DNA of 14,580 nt from JAUXEH01 sp965602945 (GTDB lineage: Bacteria; Acidobacteriota; Aminicenantia; Aminicenantales; Aminicenantaceae): positions 1-14,580 of the forward strand of contig CBFDBC010000074.1 of assembly GCA_965602945.1 (NCBI GenBank). Direction: 5' to 3'. Each line of letters opens with the position of its first letter. Within the stretch, counting starts at the first letter, position 1. The notes below the pieces were generated by a model that worked only from the letters and a program-made list of their open reading frames with translations, made no database searches and had not been told where the DNA came from. Of this stretch, positions 7,407 to 13,741 are shown one piece after another. The position numbers and the translations under genes were made by a program.

Positions 7407-9781
7407 CCCACCTCCACCGCCTCGGAGGGGCACACCTGGCGGCACGTGCCGCACTTGATGCAGCTGTCCTGGTGGATCTTGTGCTGCTGGTAGGGGATCA
7501 GCGGGATGGCGCCGGCCGGGCATTTCTGGGCACAGATCGTGCATCCGATACACCGGTCGGTGATGGTGTAGGTGATCAGGTCCTTGCAGCGCCTGGCCGG
7601 ACAGGTCCCCTGCAGGTGCGCCTCATACTCTTCCCGGAAGTATTTGAGCGTTGTCAGTACGGGATTGGGGGCCGTCCTGCCCAGCCCGCAGAGGCTGCCC
7701 TGCCTGGTCTGGAGGGCGATCTGTTCAAGCTTGTCGAGGTCCTCTTCCTTCCCCCTCCCGGCACTGATCTTCTCCAGGATGTGCAGCATGTGCCGGGTAC
7801 CGATGCGGCAGAACGTGCACTTCCCGCACGACTGGCTGCAGGTGAAAGTCAGGAAATAGCGGGCGATGTCCACCATGCAGTCGGTCTCGTCCATGACCAG
7901 CAGTCCGCCGGATCCCATCATGGCCCCCACCTTGGTCAGGTCCTCGAAATCGATCCGTGTGTCCGACAGTGCGGCCGGGATACAACCGCCGGAGGGGCCG
8001 CCGATCTGGACGGCCTTGAACTCGCGGTCGTTCTCGATCCCCCCCCCGATGTCTTCCACGACTTCGCGGATGGTGATACCCATCGGGACCTCGATCAGCC
8101 CGCCGCGGGCGACCTTCCCCGCCAGGGAGAAGACCTTGGTCCCCCTGCTCTGCTCCGTGCCCAGACGGGTGAAGCTCTCAATCCCGTTGCGTAGGATCCA
8201 CGGGACCGTGGCGAAGGTCTCGCAGTTGTTGACCAGGGTGGGAAGGCCCCGCAGACCGGCCTGTGCGGGGTAGGGAGGCCGGAAACTGGGGTTGCCGCGC
8301 CTCCCTTCCAGCGAGGCGATGAGCGCGGTCTCTTCCCCGCACACGAAGGCGCCGGCCCCCTCCATGATGTCCAGCCGCAGCGAGAATCCGCTCCCCAGGA
8401 TGTCCTCTCCCAGGAGCCCGCACTCCCGGCTCATGGCGAGCGCCGCCCGAACCCGCTGCACGGCCAGCGGATACTCGGCCCGGATGTAGAAATACCCCTC
8501 ACGGGCCCCCACGGCAAAGGCGGCGATGGCCATGCCCTCGATGACCCGGAAGGGGTAGGACTCGAGGATCATCCGGTCCATGAAGGCGCCCGGATCCCCC
8601 TCGTCTCCGTTGCAGATGACATACTTGCCGGCTCCGTCAGCCCGGCGCACGATCTCCCACTTGCGCCCGGTCGGGAATCCCGCACCTCCCCTGCCCCGCA
8701 GTCCGCTTTTCTGGACGAGGCCCACGATGTCCCTGGGAGACGATCCTGTCAGGCAGCGCTCCAGCGCCTGGAAACCGCCCTTGTTCCGGTACTCGTCCAG
8801 ATCCAGGGGATCGATCTGGCCCGAATGCTCCGTGGCGATGTGACGCTGCCTCCCCAGGAAGGCCTCGATGTTGGGATCGCGCATGTGCAGGGGATGGCGG
8901 GTGAAACCGTTCGAGGGCGAATCGACAAGCAGGTCTTCGATGAGGCCGTAGGCAGCGTTCCGGATCCGGTGGCGGAGCCCCCGGGGTTTGTAGTGCCTGA
9001 GGACGATCTTCTTCACGTCCTCGGGGCGGACCTTATCGTACAGGACCGGCTCCTTGTCCGGGAGGCAGACCTCGAGGAGCGGTGTCCGGTGACACATACC
9101 CACGCACCCCACCCGCTTGACCTGGGGCTGGATCCCGGTCTCCGCGAAGCTCCTCTCCAGGGCCTGCTGGACCCGCTCGCTCCCACTGGCCACGCAGCAG
9201 GACCCCAGGCCGACCCGGATCTCCCCGGCCGCGAGCGGGATCTCGCCCTCCCTGCCGTTTCCTGAGTCCCTGCCCCTGTCCTGTTCCTTGAGGAAGTCCT
9301 CCAGGATGTGAGACACGCCGTCGGACTGGACATGGCCGTAGGTCACTCTGTCTATCTGGACGACTGGAGCGATCGTGCAGCAGCCCAGACAGGCCACCCT
9401 CTGGAGTGTGAAGAGCCCCTCCGGGTCCGTGTCCCCGGTCCCTTCGATCTTCAGCTCGCGGCCGAAGGCATCATAGACCAGCTCCGCGCCCTTCATGTGG
9501 CATGCGGTCCCGGTACAGACCTGGATGATGTGCTTGCCGACCGGAGTGTGCCGGAACTGGGAATAAAAAGTGGAGATTCCGACGATGTCGGCAGGGGTGA
9601 TCTCCGTGAGCTCACACACCCTGCGCAGGGCGGGTTCCGGGAGGTAGTTGAACGCGTCCTGGACGGCATGCAGGATAGGGATGACCCTGCCGGCATCGGT
9701 CCCTATCTCAGCGACGATCCGGTCGATCTCCTTCAGGTCGATCGTGTCATCCCCTGTCAAATTCTGCTTTTCCATTTCCAT
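7403..9781 (-). CDS. NuoE-NuoF fusion, HydB-like NADH-binding flavo-Fe-S protein
   Basis: A 792-residue fusion. Residues 15-165 are a NuoE domain with [2Fe-2S] ligands C89-x4-C94 and C131-x3-C135. Residues 187-265 are a second thioredoxin-like [2Fe-2S] domain (C195/C196, C226-x3-C230). Residues 270-715 are NuoF: FMN/NADH loops GLRGRGGAGFPTG (360-372), CNGDEGDPGAFMDR (390-403) and GAFVCGEETALIASLEG (477-493), then the N3 cluster SCGKCTFC (C652, C655, C658) with C698. H722-x4-C727-x4-C732 looks like the zinc-site region of HydB proteins. Two [4Fe-4S] motifs close the protein (C744/747/750/754P and C774/777/780/784P). It should oxidise NADH or reduce NAD+ in the cytoplasm. This order matches HydC plus HydB of bifurcating hydrogenases and related reductases, but no HydA or complex I membrane subunit is nearby. 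It overlaps the next gene by 4 bases (ATGA), so the two are probably made together as a complex. Confidence 0.95.
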   Translation of the reverse strand: MEMEKQNLTGDDTIDLKEIDRIVAEIGTDAGRVIPILHAVQDAFNYLPEPALRRVCELTEITPADIVGISTFYSQFRHTPVGKHIIQVCTGTACHMKGAELVYDAFGRELKIEGTGDTDPEGLFTLQRVACLGCCTIAPVVQIDRVTYGHVQSDGVSHILEDFLKEQDRGRDSGNGREGEIPLAAGEIRVGLGSCCVASGSERVQQALERSFAETGIQPQVKRVGCVGMCHRTPLLEVCLPDKEPVLYDKVRPEDVKKIVLRHYKPRGLRHRIRNAAYGLIEDLLVDSPSNGFTRHPLHMRDPNIEAFLGRQRHIATEHSGQIDPLDLDEYRNKGGFQALERCLTGSSPRDIVGLVQKSGLRGRGGAGFPTGRKWEIVRRADGAGKYVICNGDEGDPGAFMDRMILESYPFRVIEGMAIAAFAVGAREGYFYIRAEYPLAVQRVRAALAMSRECGLLGEDILGSGFSLRLDIMEGAGAFVCGEETALIASLEGRRGNPSFRPPYPAQAGLRGLPTLVNNCETFATVPWILRNGIESFTRLGTEQSRGTKVFSLAGKVARGGLIEVPMGITIREVVEDIGGGIENDREFKAVQIGGPSGGCIPAALSDTRIDFEDLTKVGAMMGSGGLLVMDETDCMVDIARYFLTFTCSQSCGKCTFCRIGTRHMLHILEKISAGRGKEEDLDKLEQIALQTRQGSLCGLGRTAPNPVLTTLKYFREEYEAHLQGTCPARRCKDLITYTITDRCIGCTICAQKCPAGAIPLIPYQQHKIHQDSCIKCGTCRQVCPSEAVEVG
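7411..7415 (-). promoter_or_regulatory. Ribosome binding site of the FAD/Fe-S protein
   Basis: Minus-strand GGAGG lies 4 bases upstream of the ATG at 7406, inside the last codons of the NuoEF-like gene. It supports the short start and translational coupling through the ATGA overlap. Confidence 0.6.
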
Positions 9782-9814
9782 CGGTCTTTGCCCTGAGCCG
9801 CCTGCGTGTCGGGA

Positions 9815-11527
9815 TCATTCCCCGATACAGAACAGGTGTTCCTCCCCCCGGATATAGATGCGGTTGTGCATGAAGGCCGGGACGGTCATGGCCCGCTCCC
9901 CCAGCTCACAGAGGCCGACAGACTGGAATTCCCTGGCGGCCAGGAAGATGTGGGTCACCCCCGCCATGTCCATGAGGTACACCTTGTCCCCCACCAGGAT
10001 GGGAGAGGAGTAGAATCCCTCGTCGTATTCCTCGATCCAGTACGCCTCCCCGCTCTCGGCATCCAGGCACGTGACCGTCCCGTAGCTGGCCGGCATGATC
10101 AGCAGTCCGTCGGCCGCGAGCGGGCTGGACACCTCTGAGAGGTCATCGATGTGCTCCCAGGCGATCTCCGGTTCCGGTCCCAGGCGCACGGCGGCCAGCC
10201 GGGCGTATTCGTTGACAACGAAGACCATCCCGTTCCAGTAGGCCGGCGACGGGGCGATCTCGCCCTGCATGCAGCGCACCTGCCACAGCGCCTGCCCGGT
10301 GCGGGGGTCGTGACCTATCACATAGGGATTCGAGTTGAGGATGACTTCGGAGCGGCTCCCGGTGTCGACCAGGATCGGCGAGGCCCAGGAGATCTCCACG
10401 TCACGCGGCACATCGTACACGAGGTTGCCGGTGGCGGTCTGCAGCCCCAGCAGCCGGCCCCCGATGTTCTGGTCGAACTGGACCAGGAGCAGGTCCTGAT
10501 ACGTGATCAGGGAGGAGGAGTGCCCGTAGTGGTTCTCGGGCACGCCGAGATTACGGGCCCAGATCCGGTTCCCCTCGAGATCCAGGCAGACCGCATCGCC
10601 GGTGGCGAACAAGGCGAAAACCCTCTGCCCGTCGGTGGTCATGGTGGGCGCGGCAAAGCCGGTGTCCTCGGTGGGGCGCGGCCGCTCCTCGGGTGTCCCG
10701 GGGACGTCGTTCGCCGCTGCCTCCCACAGGATCCGGCCCGTGTCGGCGTCGAGACAGTAGACCACCTGGTTCTCCCGGTCCCCTCCGGAGAGGAAGATCT
10801 TTTTGCCCCAGATGATGGGTGAATTGTATCCGGGCAGGGGGATGGGGGTTTTCCATACGATGTTCTGTCCCGAGGCGCCGTCCCATTCCGTGGGCACATC
10901 CGTGTGATAGGCGATCCCGATCCCCTCGGGCCCACGGAAGCCGGGCCAGTTCCGCCGCATCTCCTCGAGATCCGCATAGTCTCCCGAGCCCGCGCCTCCT
11001 CCCCGTGCCCCGGGCAGGCCGATACGCTTCAGGTCGCTCTGGGAAAGGAGACCCAACACAAAGGCCAGGAGGAACACGCCCAGCCCCCCCACCATGATAT
11101 AGCGGCGAGAGAGGAGCTTGTTTTCCCAGGTATCGTCCGGCGCAGGCCCCTCTTTCAGCTCCGGCAGATACGTCCGGAACGAGCCCATGTATTTGAAAGC
11201 GATCAGGAATATCAGAACAAAGGCGAAAAGCAGGAGGCCACCGGTCCGGAGCTGCCATATATGGGTAAAATAGGCCCTCCGGGCCAGCAGATCGAGCGCG
11301 CGGATCTGCTCCTTCAAGGCCTCGTTCTGCGGGTCCTCCTGGAGCCGCTGCATGAGTTGGGCGATGGCCTGGGAGTTCAAGGGATCGATCGACTTGGTCT
11401 GGATGTAGTTGGCGATCAGCAGTAGGCTGAGGATGGCGGCGAAGATCGCGGCCACCACCGCCACCCTGCGGGCGATGAAATACATCCGGGGGAGCGAAGC
11501 GTTCGGTTTGGGTATGCGGGTATCCAT
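9815..11527 (-). CDS. Membrane-anchored PQQ-like beta-propeller protein
   Basis: A 570-residue protein with two parts. The first 165 residues carry three hydrophobic segments (about 20-40, 95-114 and 143-163), with a helical, charged stretch from 41 to 94 between the first two. From residue 194 (WPGFRGPEGIGIA) to the end is a propeller of the PQQ-like/quinoprotein alcohol dehydrogenase type, with blades containing VVYCLDADTGRILW, AVCLDLEGNRIW, LLGLQTATGNLVY, VIGHDPRTGQALW and VTCLDAESGEAYW. With arginines flanking the first helix on the cytoplasmic side, three helices place the propeller outside the cytoplasm. The adjacent-cysteine pair and catalytic Asp region of true PQQ dehydrogenases were not recognised, so an enzymatic role is doubtful. 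The ATG follows AAGAGG at very short spacing and lies 9 bases after the previous stop. Confidence 0.92.
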   Translation of the reverse strand: MDTRIPKPNASLPRMYFIARRVAVVAAIFAAILSLLLIANYIQTKSIDPLNSQAIAQLMQRLQEDPQNEALKEQIRALDLLARRAYFTHIWQLRTGGLLLFAFVLIFLIAFKYMGSFRTYLPELKEGPAPDDTWENKLLSRRYIMVGGLGVFLLAFVLGLLSQSDLKRIGLPGARGGGAGSGDYADLEEMRRNWPGFRGPEGIGIAYHTDVPTEWDGASGQNIVWKTPIPLPGYNSPIIWGKKIFLSGGDRENQVVYCLDADTGRILWEAAANDVPGTPEERPRPTEDTGFAAPTMTTDGQRVFALFATGDAVCLDLEGNRIWARNLGVPENHYGHSSSLITYQDLLLVQFDQNIGGRLLGLQTATGNLVYDVPRDVEISWASPILVDTGSRSEVILNSNPYVIGHDPRTGQALWQVRCMQGEIAPSPAYWNGMVFVVNEYARLAAVRLGPEPEIAWEHIDDLSEVSSPLAADGLLIMPASYGTVTCLDAESGEAYWIEEYDEGFYSSPILVGDKVYLMDMAGVTHIFLAAREFQSVGLCELGERAMTVPAFMHNRIYIRGEEHLFCIGE

Positions 11528-11536
11528 GATCCTCTT

Positions 11537-12907
11537 CTATTTGACGTTTTCCGGGGGTTCGTCCTTCATTTTTTCCGCGGTGCGGGACTTGATCTCCTCC
11601 AGCTCCTCCGGGCCGATCAATCCCAGCCGTTCCTGTTCGTAAGGGCAGTAGGCAAAACAGCGGGCGCAGCTGAGGCAGTTCCCCGTGTCAATGTCATACT
11701 CCAGCTGCCGGCGGCGCGTGGAGAGGCTGATCATCCTAAGGCCCAGGAACAGCCCGATGAATCCGCCCAAAAACCATCCGCCGGTCCTGAATCTCCGCTG
11801 GATCTGCCCGGCCTCCGCGTACAGATCCGCGATGGGTTCGCCCGCAGCCCGGAAGGCCGTGATCGGATCGGTCAGGTCCGAGGGATGCCCGGGCTTTCCG
11901 GCCATGATGTCTTCCGCCAGGGACACGGTGACGTGCACACGGGACAGGGGCACGTGCAGGCGCGACCCGATCCAGCCCCCGCCCGCGGTCAGGAACGGAA
12001 GGAGGAGGATCAGGACGGCGAGCCGCTTGACCTGGGTATCCCGGCTCTCCTGCGGGGCCGTGTCGTTGGCCTTCTTGATGGCCCCGAAGGGACAGGACTC
12101 CTCACACAACCGGCAGTTGATGCACTCCGATGGTGTGATCTTAACGTGCCTCCGGGAGATGCGGGACATCCAGCCGAGCAGCACACCGTAGGGGCACAGG
12201 AAGCGGCAGTAGGGGCGCGCCACGACCGTCCCCAGCAGCAGGATGCTGGCGCCGAACAGGATCATGTTGAAGCTCGCGCCGAACCGGAAGAACCCGATGA
12301 AGGGATCGTACCGGCAGATGATGAAGCCGGAACCCGTGGCGGCGAACAGGACCGCCAATCCCAGGTAAAGGTAGGGCACAACCCCCAGGACCTCGGCCAG
12401 CCAGGCCGGGACCCGCGTAGGCTTGAGGACCATGACATCCTGCACCGCCCCCAGGGGACACACGGCCGCGCAGAAGGTGCGGCCGAAGAACAGGGCGAAG
12501 ACCAGCGGCAGCAGGAAGAACAGGATGACCGTGAGGGGGACTGCATATGCCGGATCGAAGAGCGCCAACCCGATGTTCTGGACGGCCCCGACGGAACAGA
12601 CGCAGCCCTTCCTGAAGAAACCGAAATACGCGAGGCAGGCGGCCATCAGAATGAAAAGCAGGCGGCGGGAGCGCAGCTTGTGCGCGAAATAGGTCGCCAG
12701 CGTCAATGCGGCCAACAGGACGACCAGATCCAGGTATTCCAGGGCCTGGGCCCGGGGGAGCGGGGTTTGCAGGTCGGGCCGGGCGTAGTCTGTCTGAAAA
12801 TCGGGCTTGGGGAACCGCTCCTGGATTTGAGGGGTCGTGCTCAGGAGGGGAAGCCACAGAAACAGCAAAACGATGAAGGCCCCGGCGATCCGTCTCTGCA
12901 CCCGCAT
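11537..12907 (-). CDS. NapH/NosR-type membrane 4Fe-4S protein
   Basis: A 456-residue integral membrane protein. The frame is open to 13015, but the ATG at 12907 is chosen: it has GGGAG 6 bases upstream, opens a proper first membrane helix (residues 7-23), and lies just after the ferredoxin stop. Other hydrophobic segments are at about 60-74, 83-97, 124-141, 174-192, 212-230, 295-312 and 377-391. Cysteine motifs in order: KGCVCSVG (C102, C104), RTFCAAVCPLG (C146, C150), FIICRYD (C198), RPYCRFLCPYG (C234, C238), a ferredoxin motif C262-x2-C265-x2-C268-x3-C272P, and a second one C411-x2-C414-x2-C417-x3-C421P near the C-terminus. The CxxxCP motifs after membrane helices are the hallmark of the NapH/NosR C-terminal fold, which moves electrons across or along the membrane, usually from quinol. 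There is no FMN-binding domain as in full NosR. It probably works with the Tat ferredoxin encoded just upstream. Confidence 0.93.
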   Translation of the reverse strand: MRVQRRIAGAFIVLLFLWLPLLSTTPQIQERFPKPDFQTDYARPDLQTPLPRAQALEYLDLVVLLAALTLATYFAHKLRSRRLLFILMAACLAYFGFFRKGCVCSVGAVQNIGLALFDPAYAVPLTVILFFLLPLVFALFFGRTFCAAVCPLGAVQDVMVLKPTRVPAWLAEVLGVVPYLYLGLAVLFAATGSGFIICRYDPFIGFFRFGASFNMILFGASILLLGTVVARPYCRFLCPYGVLLGWMSRISRRHVKITPSECINCRLCEESCPFGAIKKANDTAPQESRDTQVKRLAVLILLLPFLTAGGGWIGSRLHVPLSRVHVTVSLAEDIMAGKPGHPSDLTDPITAFRAAGEPIADLYAEAGQIQRRFRTGGWFLGGFIGLFLGLRMISLSTRRRQLEYDIDTGNCLSCARCFAYCPYEQERLGLIGPEELEEIKSRTAEKMKDEPPENVK

Positions 12908-12909
12908 GG

Positions 12910-13452
12910 TCAGCTCCCGAGAAAGCGCTGGCTCTCGTCTCCTCTCAGGATATAGGGCCGGCCGGCCGGGACACGCTTCCAGGCCCGGGAGGGGCAGGAG
13001 CGTGCGATCGAGCACTCGTTGCAGTTCAAGCAGCGGTCATGCCGGGCCTGCAGGTAGAGAGAGCCGTTTCCGATGGTGTACTCGAAATATGGATCCTCCA
13101 CAAAGGTCCGCTTGATGGCTCCGGAAGGGCAGAGCTGGCTTTCGGCACCGGTGTCCCGCACCTTGGTGCCAGGCTGCAGGTAGCCGCTGCAGAGGTCGCA
13201 GTAGCCGCACATCGAATAGGAATGCACACACTTGACCGCCGAATGCGGGAGCACGCAGTTGACGGAACATTTCTCGCATTGGATACAGACGGCGGGATCC
13301 AACTGCCAGACCATCTCTTCGTGGGACGACTTGCCCAGCAGGGCTACGGCGAGTCCGCCCAGGGAGAGTCCCGCCAGGGTGTTCAGGCCTTTCCACAGGA
13401 ATTCCCGCCTGCGCAGGACATCGAGGGGCTTGCGTTTAATCACGGCGGGCAC
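12910..13452 (-). CDS. Tat-exported 4Fe-4S polyferredoxin (NapG/NosG-like role)
   Basis: A 180-residue protein with a Tat signal (RRREFLWKG at residues 14-22, hydrophobic stretch to about 40). The mature part begins near VWQLDP. Three cysteine groups follow: C56-x2-C59-x2-C62-x3-C66, then C82-x2-C85-x2-C88 completed by C108 (in LCPSGAI), then C141-x2-C144-x2-C147-x5-C153P. C75 is extra. Two or three [4Fe-4S] clusters are expected, in a protein folded before export. Between FEYTI and GNGSLYLQ (residues 123-134) a cluster loop that I recall in similar ferredoxins seems absent. The start is GTG at 13452 (AGGA about 5 bases upstream); a second GTG at 13443 is also possible. Only 2 bases separate it from the membrane polyferredoxin gene, so the pair resembles NapG/NapH, where a periplasmic ferredoxin accepts electrons from a membrane quinol dehydrogenase. 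Confidence 0.9.
   Translation of the reverse strand: MPAVIKRKPLDVLRRREFLWKGLNTLAGLSLGGLAVALLGKSSHEEMVWQLDPAVCIQCEKCSVNCVLPHSAVKCVHSYSMCGYCDLCSGYLQPGTKVRDTGAESQLCPSGAIKRTFVEDPYFEYTIGNGSLYLQARHDRCLNCNECSIARSCPSRAWKRVPAGRPYILRGDESQRFLGS
12914..12918 (-). promoter_or_regulatory. Ribosome binding site that fixes the membrane polyferredoxin start
   Basis: Minus-strand GGGAG lies 6 bases before the ATG at 12907. It argues for this internal start rather than the upstream in-frame Met at 13015, which would lie inside the ferredoxin gene. Confidence 0.6.
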
Positions 13453-13720
13453 CCCTGTCCTGCATGTCCGGTCGGCCTCCGCCCTGTTCTTCGGTTTTTT
13501 CCTTAAAACGGGCGGCCCTGGGCTCGGAACACCCCGGCAGCTGCCGGCAGCCCCGGCAGGGCAGGTCGAGCGTGCAGCCCGGAGAGCCGGCCTCGCGCGC
13601 AGACGTCCTCAGCCCCAGCACCGTCCCGGTAAGGGCGAGCCCGCCCAACGCACAGGCACGCAGCCCGGCCTTCAGGAACTCCCTCCGGTTCCCGGAACCG
13701 GAATCGTCGCTATTTCGCAT
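13436..13720 (-). CDS. Small Tat-signal protein with four-cysteine motif
   Basis: A 94-residue protein. Residues 12-16 (RREFL, followed by KAG) form a twin-arginine motif, and residues 21-37 are hydrophobic (ALGGLALTGTVLGL), so export by Tat is likely. The short mature part holds four cysteines, Cys49, 55, 58 and 64, spaced C-x5-C-x2-C-x5-C within the run CRGCRQLPGC. These could bind an Fe-S cluster or another metal, or form disulfides; Tat export favours a cofactor loaded in the cytoplasm. The C-terminal 30 residues are charged and look disordered. The start is supported by GAGGAG 12 bases upstream of the ATG. The gene overlaps the next (ferredoxin) gene by 17 bases. I know of no assigned function. 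It could be a small electron carrier or an accessory subunit of the ferredoxin and membrane polyferredoxin pair. Confidence 0.82.
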   Translation of the reverse strand: MRNSDDSGSGNRREFLKAGLRACALGGLALTGTVLGLRTSAREAGSPGCTLDLPCRGCRQLPGCSEPRAARFKEKTEEQGGGRPDMQDRGARRD

Positions 13721-13732
13721 GGGTCTCTCTTT

Positions 13733-13738
13733 CTCCTC
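13733..13738 (-). promoter_or_regulatory. Ribosome binding site of the small Tat protein
   Basis: On the minus strand this reads GAGGAG, 12 bases before the ATG at 13720. A second purine run (GAGAG) lies closer, about 4 bases from the ATG. It supports this start codon. Confidence 0.55.
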
Positions 13739-13741
13739 GCA

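Noticed and set aside
7407..7553. Upstream Met extension of the FAD/Fe-S protein
   Set aside because: The added 49 residues are an out-of-frame shadow of the C-terminal ferredoxin of the preceding gene.
7403..9781. Complex I (nuo) operon
   Set aside because: Only NuoE/F-like and a NuoG-like fragment are present; none of the membrane or hydrogenase-like subunits are seen, and the added clusters fit the HydB branch better.
9782..9814. Internal promoter or terminator in the largest gap
   Set aside because: Only 33 bases, with no convincing -10/-35 pair and no hairpin with a T-run on the minus strand.
9815..11527. True PQQ-dependent alcohol dehydrogenase
   Set aside because: The propeller repeats are present, but the adjacent-cysteine disulfide, the catalytic Asp region and a cytochrome domain were not found.
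11885..12955. Long plus-strand open frame (356 codons) opposite the membrane polyferredoxin
   Set aside because: The product is an unstructured Gln/Glu/Gly-rich string complementary to the real gene, which has well-formed cysteine motifs and helices.
12908..13015. Upstream Met extension of the membrane polyferredoxin
   Set aside because: It would put 36 Arg/Pro-rich residues before the first helix and lie inside the ferredoxin gene; the ATG at 12907 has a good ribosome binding site.
11537..13452. Nitrous oxide (nos) or nitrate (nap) reduction operon
   Set aside because: The ferredoxin and NapH-like pair fits, but no NosZ, NosD, NosL, NapA or cytochrome gene lies in the window.
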